62,389 bases of DNA from Thermoproteota archaeon (GTDB lineage: Archaea; Thermoproteota; Korarchaeia; Korarchaeales; Korarchaeaceae): NCBI GenBank assembly GCA_027491555.1, contig JAOZGN010000021.1, positions 1-62,389 of the forward strand, read 5' to 3'. The position numbers and the translations under genes are program-made. Below, in pieces: positions 6,753-16,455 of the stretch (its first letter is position 1; each line of letters opens with the position of its first letter). Below the pieces are notes generated by a model. The model saw only the letters and a program-made list of their open reading frames with translations, was not told the origin of the DNA and ran no database searches.

Positions 6753-9092
6753 CTACTTTATGTTGTGGAGCCTCCTGAGGTCGTCCTCAAAGGGCTTCAG
6801 CTCCTCGGGGATCTCTACGCTGATCTCATCGCTCAGCTTGAGGCCAGACTCCTTCTTCATCTTCCAGACCATGCTGTTGAACTCCATGAGCTTCTTGCCC
6901 AGCGCCTTGTACTCAGTCTCCCACCTCTCGTCGGGCTCTGGCATGCTCTCCCTGTGGACTGATCCGCCGTAGAGCTCCCTCCAGAGGTAGTCGGTGATGT
7001 GCGGCGTCACGGGGGCCAACCACCTGAGGACGGCCCTGAGGACCGTGTGGAGGGTCCACCTGGCGGCGTCTATATCCTCCTGCGGAATGCCCTCGTCTCC
7101 GTAGGCTCGAGCCTTCACCAGCTCGATGTAGTGCGGGGCGAAGACTTGCCAGACAAACGTCCTGGCCGAGTTGGCCGGGTCGAAGAAGTCGAACTTCTCG
7201 TACCCTTCCAGCGCCCTCTTGAGGTAGTCGTTCATCTCCCCCAAGATCCAGAGGTCCGTGGGCTTGAGTTTGGGCTCCTCTTCGGGCATTGGGAACGCGG
7301 AGATGAACCTAGCCACGTTCCACAGCTTCTGCAGGAACTTGAAGGCTCCGGCTATCTTGGCCTCGGATATCCTGAAGTCGGAGCCGTGGTGGGCCTCTGC
7401 GGCGCCGAAGAACCTCACGGCGTCGGCGCCGTACTTCTCGAACATGGGCCACGGGTAGATTATGTTTCCCAGCGATTTGTGCATGGCCCTCCCGCGCGCG
7501 TCGAGACCCATCCCGCCGATCCAGACGTGCTTGAACGCATGCCTCCCAGTGGCGAGGTAGACCCTGACCAGCGTGTAGAAGAGCCAGGTCCTCACTATGT
7601 CCTTGCCCTGGGGCCTCAGGTCGCAGGGGCCGCCCAGCTTCCTGTAAAGGTCCTCGTTCCACCCGTACCCGTTGTAGACCAGAGGGGATATCCCGGAGTC
7701 CATCCAGGTGTCGAACACCCTGTCCTCTCCCACGAATCCCTCGGTCGACCCGCAGTGCGGGCACCTGTCGAACGGCGGGTCCTCCTTCCAGGGCTGGTAG
7801 TACTTCCCGGGGGGCGGGACCACCGGCTTCCCACAGGACTTGCAGTACCACACCGGAATCTCGGTGGCGTAGTACCTCCTCCTGGAGACCGGCCAGTCGG
7901 TGTCGACCGAGTCTATCCAGTCCAGCAGGTACTGGACGGCCCAGTCGGGGTAGAACCTCATCTCCTCAAGCGCCGCCCGCCTGATCTCATCGAGGAAGTC
8001 CACCTGCTTCAGGTAGTACTCCTTCATGGGCACTATCTCGATGGGGGTCTTGCATCTCCAGCACACGGGCGTTCTGTGCTCTATAGTCTCGACCTTCTCC
8101 ACGTACCCCGCGGCCTTGAGGTCCTCGATGATGGCCCCCCTCGCCTCCTGAATGGTCATACCGGCGTACTTCCCAGCGCGCTCGTTGAGCCTGCCGTGCT
8201 CGTCCACGATTATGGTGGGCTCGAGGTGCAGCTCCCTGAACAGCTGAACGTCAGCCTTGTCGCCGTAGGAGCAGACCATGACCAGCCCGGTCCCGAACTC
8301 AGGGTCGGCCGCAGGGTGCTCTAGGACCGGGACCTCCCTGCCGAGCGGGGTCTTCAACTTCTTCCCGCTCAGCCACCAGTATCTCTCGTCGTTCGGATTG
8401 TAGATGACGGCCGCGCAGGCGGGGAGGAGTTCGGGCCTCGTGGTGGCTATCGTGACGGTCTTCCCATCCTCGGTCTCAAATTTGAGGTAGACGAGGACGG
8501 ACTTCAGGTCCTTGTACTCGACCTCCGCGTCGGCGAGAGTGGTCTGGCACCTAGGGCAGTAGTTGTTGGGCCTGTAGTCCTCGTACACGTATCCCTTGTT
8601 CCAGGCGTCTATGAACGTGGCCTGAGTGACCGCTCTCCACATCTCGCTGTCCGTCCTGAACACGTTGTCAAAGTCGGCGCTGATGCCGAGCCTCTTGCTG
8701 ATCTTGACAATGTCCATCTCGCTCTCGTCGAGGAACTGAGCGCAGAGCTTCAGGAACTCCTCCCTGGGGTATTCCCTCATGCGTATTCCGTACCGCTTCT
8801 CGGTCTCCACCTCGACGGGCAGGCCGTTCCTGTCGATCCCCATGGGGAAGTAGACCTCGTAACCCCGCATCCTCATGGATCTGGCGATCATATCGATCTG
8901 GGAGTAGTGGATCGCCGCGGCTATGTGCCACTTCCCGCTCGCATAAGGCGGGGGAGTGTCTATCGAGAACTTAGGCTTCTCTGAGTCGGGGTTGAATGTG
9001 TAGAGCTTCTCCCTCTCCCAAATCTCCTGAATTTCCAGCTCCATCTCGGGGAGCCAACGCTTCTTCTCTATCTTGGGGGAGAACTTCGACAT
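6753..9092 (-). CDS. valS: Valyl-tRNA synthetase
   Basis: Class I synthetase that charges tRNA-Val. In 779 residues it has the HIGH-type motif in PPYASGKWHIAAA near the N-terminus, the CP1 editing domain (TTRPELLPACAAVI), zinc-knuckle cysteines (CPRCQTT, CWRCKTP, CKSCGKP, CPHCGS) and the KMSKS-type motif AMHKSLGNI. Length is at the short end for ValRS; the C-terminal coiled coil seems reduced. The stop lies 6 bases from the tRNA-Ser 3' end, facing it. It is followed upstream (18 bases) by the sugar kinase gene on the same strand. Confidence 0.96.
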   Translation of the reverse strand: MSKFSPKIEKKRWLPEMELEIQEIWEREKLYTFNPDSEKPKFSIDTPPPYASGKWHIAAAIHYSQIDMIARSMRMRGYEVYFPMGIDRNGLPVEVETEKRYGIRMREYPREEFLKLCAQFLDESEMDIVKISKRLGISADFDNVFRTDSEMWRAVTQATFIDAWNKGYVYEDYRPNNYCPRCQTTLADAEVEYKDLKSVLVYLKFETEDGKTVTIATTRPELLPACAAVIYNPNDERYWWLSGKKLKTPLGREVPVLEHPAADPEFGTGLVMVCSYGDKADVQLFRELHLEPTIIVDEHGRLNERAGKYAGMTIQEARGAIIEDLKAAGYVEKVETIEHRTPVCWRCKTPIEIVPMKEYYLKQVDFLDEIRRAALEEMRFYPDWAVQYLLDWIDSVDTDWPVSRRRYYATEIPVWYCKSCGKPVVPPPGKYYQPWKEDPPFDRCPHCGSTEGFVGEDRVFDTWMDSGISPLVYNGYGWNEDLYRKLGGPCDLRPQGKDIVRTWLFYTLVRVYLATGRHAFKHVWIGGMGLDARGRAMHKSLGNIIYPWPMFEKYGADAVRFFGAAEAHHGSDFRISEAKIAGAFKFLQKLWNVARFISAFPMPEEEPKLKPTDLWILGEMNDYLKRALEGYEKFDFFDPANSARTFVWQVFAPHYIELVKARAYGDEGIPQEDIDAARWTLHTVLRAVLRWLAPVTPHITDYLWRELYGGSVHRESMPEPDERWETEYKALGKKLMEFNSMVWKMKKESGLKLSDEISVEIPEELKPFEDDLRRLHNIK

Positions 9093-9110
9093 GGGCTCAC
9101 CCCTGCGGCC

Positions 9111-10061
9111 TCATCCCTCCTCCAGGCGCGTCCTGTACTCGCGGTATAGGTCCCGGTGGGACCTCATTAAAAAGACGCGGAGCCTGTCGATCGCCATCCG
9201 CCGGGTAGGAGCGCCCTCGGCCCCAAACGCCTCGTATATGAAACTGGCCACGCTAGAGGCAAATATGGCCGACCAGATGGGATCTCCCGTCCTCAGGAAC
9301 TCGGAGACAAAGGCTGCAGCCGACACGTCCCCGGCTCCGCCTGGGTCCACGACCCTCTCGGGGGGGACGACCGGGATCCTGAAGACCCTCCCGTCGAACG
9401 CGAGCAGGGCCGCCTCCGCCCCACCCTCCCGTGTCATGAAGGCTATCTCAGCGCCAGAGTCCAGGAGGGACTTCAACTTACCTTCATCCCCCCTCCCACT
9501 GGCGAGGTAGGGGAGCTCCGGCTTGCTCGTGACTATTATGTCTGCGGCCCCCTCAAGGCCCCTGGACGGGTTCCACCGCGTGAAGCGGATCCACCCACCC
9601 CTTATCCTCCTCCGGATGTACCCCTGAGGGTCCACTGCCAGGAGCCTGCACCTCCTCCTTATCTCGAGGAGCGTCTCCTTCGGGATCTCACGGTATATGG
9701 GAGAGACGAGGGCTGCCTCGCAAGACACGCCCAGCCTCTCAACTTCCTCCCGCGTTATGGCCTCCCCAACGCGCCTCAGCCGGAGGGTCCTATCCTCTCC
9801 CCTGTAGAAGAGCTCATACGAAGAGGTCGATCCCGACCTGATGAGGCCAGACAGATCAACTTTCGCTTCTAGGAGGGGCCTCAGGTCTCTCTCCGGCTCA
9901 ACCTCAGGGCCACACTTCGCCAATATGCCTGACCTCACGCCCAGTCTGGACGCGGCAAGGGCTGCGTAGAACGAGCTCCCCGCAACCCTCTCCGCGAACC
10001 CCGCCTCGGTGTGTATCAGGTCTATGGATATGTTCCCCACGGCTAGGAAGGTCACCCTCAT
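9111..10061 (-). CDS. PfkB/ribokinase-family carbohydrate kinase
   Basis: A 316-residue kinase that phosphorylates a sugar or nucleoside hydroxyl. The anion hole and catalytic base are in DPGGAGDVSAAAF (about 250-262), the usual DTxGAGD motif with a PG variant; the N-terminus has the family's VGNISIDL and a glycine-rich AGSSFYAALA segment. A conserved N-terminal start and TATA-like CCTTATAGC at about 10090-10098, some 30 bases before the ATG, support the start. Substrate cannot be read from sequence. Confidence 0.85.
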   Translation of the reverse strand: MRVTFLAVGNISIDLIHTEAGFAERVAGSSFYAALAASRLGVRSGILAKCGPEVEPERDLRPLLEAKVDLSGLIRSGSTSSYELFYRGEDRTLRLRRVGEAITREEVERLGVSCEAALVSPIYREIPKETLLEIRRRCRLLAVDPQGYIRRRIRGGWIRFTRWNPSRGLEGAADIIVTSKPELPYLASGRGDEGKLKSLLDSGAEIAFMTREGGAEAALLAFDGRVFRIPVVPPERVVDPGGAGDVSAAAFVSEFLRTGDPIWSAIFASSVASFIYEAFGAEGAPTRRMAIDRLRVFLMRSHRDLYREYRTRLEEG

Positions 10062-10091
10062 GCCCCGACGCCAGGGTTTCAGATCCGGTTG

Positions 10092-10670
10092 CTATAAGGT
10101 TCGCCGCGCGAGCCCGACCACGGATTTCCCTATGAGGTCCGCCAGCCTCAGAGGCTCGGGGACCTTAGACTCAATCTGCCACCTAGTGACGACCTCCCAG
10201 AGCTCACTCCGATCTAGCCCGACGCTGGCGCAGAATATCTCCCCGCGGGGAGTGACGAGCGGCGCGTAGGGGGGGTTTTCCTCGAGCACCCGAAGGTTCT
10301 CGCCCAGACCGTGAGATATCATGGCCCTCCTGACGAGGTTCCATCGAGGCGGCCTCTCCAGCACGGCCACGACGGGCACGCCGGTTCTCTCCCAGATCTC
10401 CCTAAGGTTGAGCGGGTTGAAACCGGCGACCACAGTGCCGTGGGTGAATATCACCCGTGCCTCCATCCCTGTCTCGTCGTGCATCGAGATGACTGCCTGA
10501 GTTGCGTCAAAGCCGTCCACCCTGACATCCGTCGCGAGCACCTTCTCAACGACGCCTCCACGCATGAGGACCCCGAGGAGCCACGTCCTCGCGTCCTCGC
10601 CCCTTACGAAGGGGCAGTCGTCCACTCCCAGGGCCCGCGCTCCCGTCTTCAACGTGCCTATCCCGAGCAT
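10092..10670 (-). CDS. DUF99 / UPF0215 family protein (predicted endonuclease dU-like)
   Basis: A 192-residue archaeal protein with the DUF99 hallmark ALGVDDCPF near the N-terminus, followed by VEKVLATDVRVDGFDAT, where conserved aspartates could bind metal. Computational work has proposed a nuclease acting on deoxyuridine for this family, but the activity is not established for this protein. It is divergent from the GGGP synthase gene, with only 34 bases between starts. The stop is 31 bases before the PfkB-kinase ATG on the same strand. Confidence 0.8.
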   Translation of the reverse strand: MLGIGTLKTGARALGVDDCPFVRGEDARTWLLGVLMRGGVVEKVLATDVRVDGFDATQAVISMHDETGMEARVIFTHGTVVAGFNPLNLREIWERTGVPVVAVLERPPRWNLVRRAMISHGLGENLRVLEENPPYAPLVTPRGEIFCASVGLDRSELWEVVTRWQIESKVPEPLRLADLIGKSVVGLARRTL

Positions 10671-10704
10671 GATTTATCTAAACCTCGGCCTCCTCCCGCC
10701 TGAC

Positions 10705-11484
10705 ATGAGGGCACCCAAACTCGGCCCGGTGGAATCAAGGCTGGCCGAGGCCGCCGAGGAGAGGGCTCAGCTTGCCGTCCTCATCGACCCCTTCAACGTC
10801 GAGCCGAACGAGGCGGGTCGCGTGGCTGCGGAGGCCGAGGCCGCCGGCGCCGACCTGATACTGATCGGTGGGTCCGTCGGCGCTGGTCTCAAGCTTCACT
10901 CCGTCGTCCGAGCAGTCAAGGAGTCCGTCTCCGTTCCGGTCATACTCTTCCCAGGGAACGTGGACGGCGTGTCCCCAGAGGCTGACGCCCTCCTCTTCAT
11001 GTCGCTCCTGAACTCCGACAGCACCTACTGGATAGTCGAGGCCCAGGCCCTCGCGGCCCCCGGGATCAGGGCCATGGGGCTCGAGGCCATCCCCACGGCC
11101 TACCTGATAGTGGAGCCCGGCGGGTCGAGCGCGGCGGGCTGGGTCGGGAGGGCCAGGCAGATACCCAGGGCGAAGCCGGAGCTCGCGGTGGCCTACTCCC
11201 TGGCCGCGGAATTGATGGGGATGAGGTGGGTCTACCTCGAGGCGGGGAGCGGGGCCGCCCAGCCGGTCCCCGTCGAGATGGTCGCCGCCGTGAGGAAGCA
11301 CACCAGCCTGGGGGTCATAGTAGGAGGCGGGATCAGATCGCCCGACCTCGCCCGGGAGAGGGCCGCGGCGGGGGCCGACGTTATAGTGGTGGGCACATAC
11401 ATCGAGTCCGGAGAGACCGCGGAGAAGGTATCTCGCCTCTCAGAGGCCGTCAAGGAGGGCTCTAGGCTTAGAAACAGTTTTTAA
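10705..11484 (+). CDS. Geranylgeranylglyceryl phosphate synthase
   Basis: Makes the first ether bond of archaeal membrane lipids, joining geranylgeranyl diphosphate to sn-glycerol-1-phosphate. The 259-residue TIM barrel shows the family motifs LIDPFNVEP, LIGGSVGAG, LFPGNVDGVS, YLEAGSGA and GVIVGGGIRSPD (phosphate-binding loop). The ATG at 10705 is chosen because a TATA element (GATTTATC, about 10671-10678) lies 27-30 bases upstream, giving an almost leaderless transcript; the open frame upstream would run through that promoter. Confidence 0.95.
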   Translation: MRAPKLGPVESRLAEAAEERAQLAVLIDPFNVEPNEAGRVAAEAEAAGADLILIGGSVGAGLKLHSVVRAVKESVSVPVILFPGNVDGVSPEADALLFMSLLNSDSTYWIVEAQALAAPGIRAMGLEAIPTAYLIVEPGGSSAAGWVGRARQIPRAKPELAVAYSLAAELMGMRWVYLEAGSGAAQPVPVEMVAAVRKHTSLGVIVGGGIRSPDLARERAAAGADVIVVGTYIESGETAEKVSRLSEAVKEGSRLRNSF

Positions 11485-11508
11485 ACCTAGATGCCCCCTG
11501 CGGGGCGG

Positions 11509-11586
11509 AGCCCCGTGGTGTAGCCAGGTCAAGCACGCCGGGCTTTGGACCCGGAGACCCCGGTTCGAATCCGGGCGGGGCTACCA
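11509..11586 (+). tRNA. tRNA-Gln (TTG)
   Basis: Acceptor AGCCCCG/CGGGGCT, anticodon stem CCGGG/CCCGG with loop CTTTGGA (anticodon TTG), T-arm CCCGG-TTCGAAT-CCGGG and encoded CCA. No intron. A TATA-like TTTTTAAACC at 11478-11487 lies about 26 bases upstream. Confidence 0.95.
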
Positions 11587-11654
11587 GTCCAATCCGGCTG
11601 GGCCGGTGGCCAAAAAACCGGCCACCGGGTTCAATCCACGCGCGGGCGATACGC

Positions 11655-12173
11655 GTGCACCCCAAGTTCGTCGCAGACGCGATGGTTGCCCACCTCGCCC
11701 GGTGGCTCAGGGTCATGGGGTACGACGTGCTGGACCACACCCAGTGCGGCGAGGACGACGCCGAGATACTCGAGTGCGCCCGCTCCACGGGGAGGGTTAT
11801 CATCACGAGGGACGAGGATCTCCATGCCAGGGCGGTCAGGGCGGGCCTGAGATCATTGCTCCTGCGATCGGGGGAGGTCGAGCAGGCACTAGCCTGGATC
11901 GCCCACGAGACAGGGATAGACCTTTCCATCGACCTGCGGCGGACCAGGTGCCCCCTCTGCAACTTCCCCCTTATCAGGATTCCCTCGGTCGAGGTGGACG
12001 AGGCCCCCGCCCACGTTCGAGAGAGGTACAGTCACGTGTACGTCTGCGAGAGCTGCGGGAAGATCTACTGGCCAGGGTCGCACTTCACCCGCATGCAGGC
12101 GACCCTGGCCAGGGCCAGGGAGGTCCTCAAGAAACTTAAGAGCGGTGAAAGCGGAGAAGGTATGGGCCGATGA
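11655..12173 (+). CDS. Mut7-C RNase domain protein (PIN-like fold with zinc ribbon)
   Basis: A 172-residue protein with the Mut7-C pattern: FVADAMVAHLARWLRVMGYD at the N-terminus, then IITRDEDL, giving the acidic residues of a PIN-like nuclease site, followed by a zinc ribbon with cysteine pairs CPLC (about 98-101) and CESC (about 131-134). The family (formerly DUF82) is predicted to cut RNA, possibly in tRNA or rRNA processing. A GTG start at 11655 leaves a 68-base gap after tRNA-Gln. Confidence 0.85.
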   Translation: MHPKFVADAMVAHLARWLRVMGYDVLDHTQCGEDDAEILECARSTGRVIITRDEDLHARAVRAGLRSLLLRSGEVEQALAWIAHETGIDLSIDLRRTRCPLCNFPLIRIPSVEVDEAPAHVRERYSHVYVCESCGKIYWPGSHFTRMQATLARAREVLKKLKSGESGEGMGR

Positions 12174-12229
12174 TGACTGGTGACGGCCGGGATAGGTGAC
12201 CTCACTGACCTACCCTGAGGCCCGGGAGT

Positions 12230-13660
12230 TCATCCCTCGATCCACCAGACCGTCTCCTCTCCGCGATCCTCCAGCCTGATGCCCAGCTCCCCCAGGCGAG
12301 ACCTGATCGTGTCGGCGAGATCCCAGATCTTCCTGCGCCTCAGCTCTGAGCGGACCTGAACGAGAAGGTTGACGACCCTCTCAAGCTCGGCGGACGCGGC
12401 CCCGGGGACGACCTCGAACCCAAGGATCCCCATGAGGTCTCTCAGCGCAGCCACAGCCTCGGCTGCCACGTTGGGCGCCAGGGACTCCGAGGCCACCTTG
12501 GAGGCGGCGGCGCTTATGGCGTCCACGGCCGCGAGGGCCTTGGGCGTGTCGAAGTCATCGCTCATGGCGTCGAAGAATGCTGCTCGAGCCGAGAGGATCT
12601 TCTCCCTGAGCTCGAGGTCCTCGGAGGTCAGGTTGTGCGATGGACCGCTCTCCTTGAGGTAGGCCTCCGCTCTCATCAGGGCCGACCGCCAAGACTCCAA
12701 CCTGCTCCCCGCGGCCTTGACGGCCTCCGGAGAGAACTCGAGGGGTGACCTGTAGTGTGCCGACAGGAGGAACGCCCTCAGGGCCTCGGCCCCGAACTCT
12801 TCCACCGCGACCTTCACCGCGAAGTAGTTCTTCAGGGACTTTGCCATCTTCTCCCCCTTCACGGTGACTAGGCCCACGTGCATCCAGTACCTGACGAAGG
12901 GAGACTTGCCGGTGTAGGCCTCCATCTGGGCAATCTCGTTCTCGTGGTGTGGGAACACCAAGTCCTGTCCTCCACCGTGGATGTCAATCTGCGGTCCCAG
13001 GAGCCGGAGGATCATCGCGCTGCACTCGATGTGCCATCCCGGCCTGCCCGGACCCCAGGGACTGGGCCAGCTGGGCTCTCCCGGGGCGGCAGCCTTCCAC
13101 AGGGCGAAGTCCTCGGGGGACCTCTTCCCCTCACCCGGCTCGACCCGGGCGCCGGCGACCAGGTCCTCAACCTTGATCTTCGAGAGCTTCCCGTACTCGG
13201 GGAATGTAGAGACATCGAAGTAGACGTCACCCCTCTCCGTCGCGTAAGCGTGTCCCCTCTCGATGAGGCCCTCCACGACGCGGATCATGTCGTCGATGTA
13301 ATCGGTGGCCCTGGGGACCACGGTAGGCACGGAAACCCCGAGCCTCGACATGGCCTCGAAGTACTCCTTCTCGTATCTCTCCGCCACCTCTCGGAAGGAG
13401 AGACCCTCCTCGTTGGCCTTCTTGATGATCTTGTCGTCGACGTCGGTTATGTTTGTCACGAGGAAGACCCTGTACCCGAGCCTCTCCATGTACCTCCTGA
13501 CGACGTCGAAGAACACGGCGGGCCGTGCGTGTCCGATGTGCGCCACGTCGTAGACGGTCGGCCCGCACACGTACATCCGGACGTTCGGTGGATCGAGCGG
13601 GGTGAACTCCTCCTTTACCCCACGGAGAGTGTCGCTCAACCTGAGCGTCGGCAGGTACAT
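12230..13660 (-). CDS. cysS: Cysteinyl-tRNA synthetase
   Basis: Class I synthetase of 476 residues. It has the CysRS N-terminal zinc/active-site segment YVCGPTVYDVAHIGHARP with a perfect HIGH, the WHIECSAM and HHENEIAQ motifs, and KMAKS in place of KMSKS. The ATG at 13660 is about 26 bases from a TATA element centred near 13687 that also serves tyrS on the other strand, so the transcript is probably leaderless. It converges on the Mut7-C gene. Confidence 0.96.
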   Translation of the reverse strand: MYLPTLRLSDTLRGVKEEFTPLDPPNVRMYVCGPTVYDVAHIGHARPAVFFDVVRRYMERLGYRVFLVTNITDVDDKIIKKANEEGLSFREVAERYEKEYFEAMSRLGVSVPTVVPRATDYIDDMIRVVEGLIERGHAYATERGDVYFDVSTFPEYGKLSKIKVEDLVAGARVEPGEGKRSPEDFALWKAAAPGEPSWPSPWGPGRPGWHIECSAMILRLLGPQIDIHGGGQDLVFPHHENEIAQMEAYTGKSPFVRYWMHVGLVTVKGEKMAKSLKNYFAVKVAVEEFGAEALRAFLLSAHYRSPLEFSPEAVKAAGSRLESWRSALMRAEAYLKESGPSHNLTSEDLELREKILSARAAFFDAMSDDFDTPKALAAVDAISAAASKVASESLAPNVAAEAVAALRDLMGILGFEVVPGAASAELERVVNLLVQVRSELRRRKIWDLADTIRSRLGELGIRLEDRGEETVWWIEG

Positions 13661-13683
13661 CTCAGCGGCTCGTCGATGTTGGG

Positions 13684-13690
13684 ATTAAAA
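13684..13690. promoter_or_regulatory. Bidirectional TATA element between cysS and tyrS
   Basis: ATTAAAA lies 24-30 bases from both the cysS ATG (13660, minus) and the tyrS GTG (13711, plus). Read on either strand it resembles an archaeal TATA box, and no other TATA-like element is in the 50-base gap. One element therefore seems to drive two leaderless, divergent genes. Confidence 0.65.
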
Positions 13691-13710
13691 CCTGATTGGG
13701 CGTTCGGGCG

Positions 13711-14865
13711 GTGGGAGCCGAGTTGCAAGAGGACAGGGTTAGGGCCGTTCTGGAGAACGTTGCCGAGCCGGTTGAGGAGTTCGTGATGACCATCGACGAA
13801 CTGAGGGAGATCGTGAAGAAGCCTCGACCGACCACCTACATCGGATACGAGCCCTCCGGCCCGATTCACGTCGGGGTCCTCTTCACGATACAGAAGCTCG
13901 CGAAGCTGGCGAGCCTAGGGTTCCACTCCATCGCCCTTATGGCCGATCTCCACGGCTTCCTGAACGGAAAGGGTTCCCTGGAGATCTTGAAGGAGGTCTC
14001 TCTGACCTACTGGAGGGAGGTCTTCACCACCCTCGGGTCTCCCGACATAGACATCGTGCTGGGAAGCGAGTACCAGCTCACGGCGGACTACGAGCTGGAC
14101 ATGCTCACGCTCTCACAGAGAGTGACTGCCAGGAGGGCGTGGAGGGCCATGTCCATGATCGCCAGGGAGACGGAGCACCCCACCGTGGGTCAGCACATCT
14201 ACCCGATCATGCAGGCTCTCGACATAATCTACCTGGGCTGCGACCTGGCCATGGGGGGCACGGACCAGAGGAGGATACACGCCCTGGCCAGGGAGCTCTT
14301 CGGGTCCAAGATAGAACTAAGGCACGAGAAGTGGGTCCCCGTCGCCGCGCACTACCCACTGGTGCCGGGCCTCCTGCCGGGCGGGAAGATGAGCAGCTCC
14401 ATCCCGAAGTCCCACATAGCAGTCCACGACCCTCCGGAAGTCATCAGGAAGAAGATGAGGGCGGCGTTCTGCCCTCCCCCCGGAGACGAGCAGTACGACG
14501 ACGAGGGCAAACTGGTGAACCCGATCTTGGCCATGTTCAAGATGGTGATCCTCCCGATGGAGGGTAGAGTGACGCTCCCGAGGGCCAGGGCGGCAGGAGG
14601 TGGCGAGGTCGAGGTCTCCGACTGGGGTCAGCTTTTCGACCTCTACCAGAAGGGAGAGCTGCACCCGCTCGACCTGAAGAACTTCGCCGCCGAGTACTTC
14701 ATCGAGAGGTTCCGCCCGGTGAGGGAGAAGTTCGAGTCGGATCCCTCCCTGATCGAGCCCCTCTACAGGCTCCAGCGTTGGCAGTGGGAGCACGGGCTCC
14801 TGGGTGATGCCGAATGGGAGGAGGTGAAGAGATCCCTCTCCCCGTACTTGGGGGAGATCTCCTGA
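13711..14865 (+). CDS. tyrS: Tyrosyl-tRNA synthetase
   Basis: Archaeal/eukaryal-type class I TyrRS. Motifs: YIGYEPSGPIHVGV (HIGH region), YPIMQALDI, and GKMSSSIPKS (KMSKS region). The GTG at 13711 is preferred since it lies 26 bases after the shared TATA element; TTG codons at 13696 and 13723 are alternatives. The resulting 384 residues are slightly longer than common archaeal TyrRS because of the C-terminal part. The 3' end precedes the NAD(P)HX repair gene by 17 bases. Confidence 0.95.
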   Translation: MGAELQEDRVRAVLENVAEPVEEFVMTIDELREIVKKPRPTTYIGYEPSGPIHVGVLFTIQKLAKLASLGFHSIALMADLHGFLNGKGSLEILKEVSLTYWREVFTTLGSPDIDIVLGSEYQLTADYELDMLTLSQRVTARRAWRAMSMIARETEHPTVGQHIYPIMQALDIIYLGCDLAMGGTDQRRIHALARELFGSKIELRHEKWVPVAAHYPLVPGLLPGGKMSSSIPKSHIAVHDPPEVIRKKMRAAFCPPPGDEQYDDEGKLVNPILAMFKMVILPMEGRVTLPRARAAGGGEVEVSDWGQLFDLYQKGELHPLDLKNFAAEYFIERFRPVREKFESDPSLIEPLYRLQRWQWEHGLLGDAEWEEVKRSLSPYLGEIS

Positions 14866-14882
14866 TAGAATCCCCGGATGAG

Positions 14883-16343
14883 ATGTTCGTGCTCGAGGAG
14901 AACGCCGAGTGGCTGGGAGTGACCCGCTTGCTCATGATGGAGAACGCCGCCGGGGCCGTGGTCAGGGCTGTGGAGGAGGTCCTGGGCGACACGCTGAGGG
15001 GTAAGAGAGTGTTCGTCTTTTGTGGGAGAGGGAACAACGGCGGGGACGGGATAACGGCGGCCAGGAGGATGGCCGCGCTTGGCGCCAGGGTCACGGTGAT
15101 ACTCACGGGCGAGCCGACCGCCAGCGAGGCCTCGTACAACTTTGAGATCGTCAAGAAGGGGGTGTCCGTTGAGATCCGCCGCTTCCCCGACCTCCCCGAT
15201 GAGGAACCTGACGCGGTGGTTGACGCCCTGCTGGGCACTGGCGTGAGGGGCGCGCCCAGGGGGATCATTGCCCAGGCAATCGAGGCCGTCAACTCTCTGG
15301 GGACCAAGGGGGTACCCATCGTCGCCGTGGACGTACCCTCTGGCCTGAACCCGTTCACCGGTGAGGCCCCGGGCGCAGTCGTCAAGGCCACCGTGACGGT
15401 CACGTTCCACGCTAGGAAACCCGGGCTCAGGTCCGACCTCTGCGGGAGGGTGATCGTCGCCGAGGCCGGCGCGCCGGCGGAGTCGCTGCTCTACTGCGGC
15501 CCGGGGGACGTGAAGGTAGTCCTGAAGCCAAAGAGACCTCCCTGGTCCCACAAGGGGGACTTCGGCAGGGTTCTAGTGGTCGGCGGATCCTCACTATACA
15601 CGGGGGCCCCGGCCATGGCCGCGATGGCCGCCCTGAAGGCCGGTGCTGACCTGGTGTCCATCGCCGCCCCGCGCTGGGTTTCCGCGACGATAAAGCCCAT
15701 CTCGCCCAACCTCATCGTCCTCCCACTGGAGAGTCAGGATCGACTGGGACCTGGCGACGTGGACCTCGTGATCAGAGAGGCGGAGGACGCCGACGCGGTC
15801 CTGCTCGGTCCGGGCCTTGGAGCTGACCCCGAGACCCTGAGGGCGGCTGGAGAAATCTTGCAGAGGCTGAGGGACCTGAGGAAGCCGACGGTCGTTGACG
15901 CCGACGGGCTGAAGGCCGTCCCTCCTGACGGGGGGTGGCCCAGGCTGGTGATAACGCCACACGCAGGCGAGTTCAAGAGGGTCTTCGGCGAAGCCCCCGG
16001 TTCCGAGCTCCCTGAGAGGGTGAGGTCCTGCCTACACGCGGCCCGCGAGCTTGGGGGGACGATCCTCCTGAAGGGCCACGTCGATGTGATATGCTCTGGC
16101 GACAGGGTGAGGCTGAACGTCACGGGAAACCCAGCTATGACGGTAGGCGGGACGGGTGACGTCCTCTCAGGCGTGACCGTCGCGTTCCTGGCCATGTCGG
16201 GAAATCCGCTCAGGGCCGCGTCTGCTTCGGCGTTCTTGGTTGGGCTGGCTGGAGACTTGGCGTTCGAGGACCTCTCCTACTCGCTGACCGCCCAAGACGT
16301 GCTGGAGCACATTCCAACGGCTCTCAAGAAGATTGGCTACTAA
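14883..16343 (+). CDS. nnr: Bifunctional NAD(P)HX epimerase and dehydratase
   Basis: Repairs hydrated NAD(P)H. The N-terminal epimerase domain (about 1-210) starts with MFVLEENAEWLG and shows GRGNNGGDG and AVDVPSGLNP; the C-terminal ADP-dependent dehydratase domain (about 220-486) has the ribokinase-like GPGLG, ITPHAGEF, LKGH and TGNPAMTVGGTGDVLSG motifs. The family often has a few residues before this methionine; the frame runs open into tyrS, so an unusual upstream start is possible. It ends a plus-strand pair with tyrS. Confidence 0.93.
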   Translation: MFVLEENAEWLGVTRLLMMENAAGAVVRAVEEVLGDTLRGKRVFVFCGRGNNGGDGITAARRMAALGARVTVILTGEPTASEASYNFEIVKKGVSVEIRRFPDLPDEEPDAVVDALLGTGVRGAPRGIIAQAIEAVNSLGTKGVPIVAVDVPSGLNPFTGEAPGAVVKATVTVTFHARKPGLRSDLCGRVIVAEAGAPAESLLYCGPGDVKVVLKPKRPPWSHKGDFGRVLVVGGSSLYTGAPAMAAMAALKAGADLVSIAAPRWVSATIKPISPNLIVLPLESQDRLGPGDVDLVIREAEDADAVLLGPGLGADPETLRAAGEILQRLRDLRKPTVVDADGLKAVPPDGGWPRLVITPHAGEFKRVFGEAPGSELPERVRSCLHAARELGGTILLKGHVDVICSGDRVRLNVTGNPAMTVGGTGDVLSGVTVAFLAMSGNPLRAASASAFLVGLAGDLAFEDLSYSLTAQDVLEHIPTALKKIGY

Positions 16344-16455
16344 CGAGACGCGGACACCGTGGCTGGCGAGTGGAAAGCCCTGCCTGACCCAATCCCCAGC
16401 ATCCGAAAGAGACCGTAGAGAAAGTAATAAGGACCAATGAGGGGTGGTCTGCCTA

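Noticed and set aside
6999..8324. A 441-codon open frame antisense to valS
   Set aside because: valS is certain on the other strand; the antisense frame is proline/valine/arginine-rich with no domain and is explained by codon bias.
10564..10704. 47-residue N-terminal extension of GGGP synthase
   Set aside because: It is antisense to the DUF99 gene and runs through the TATA box of the GGGP synthase gene; family members start near 10705.
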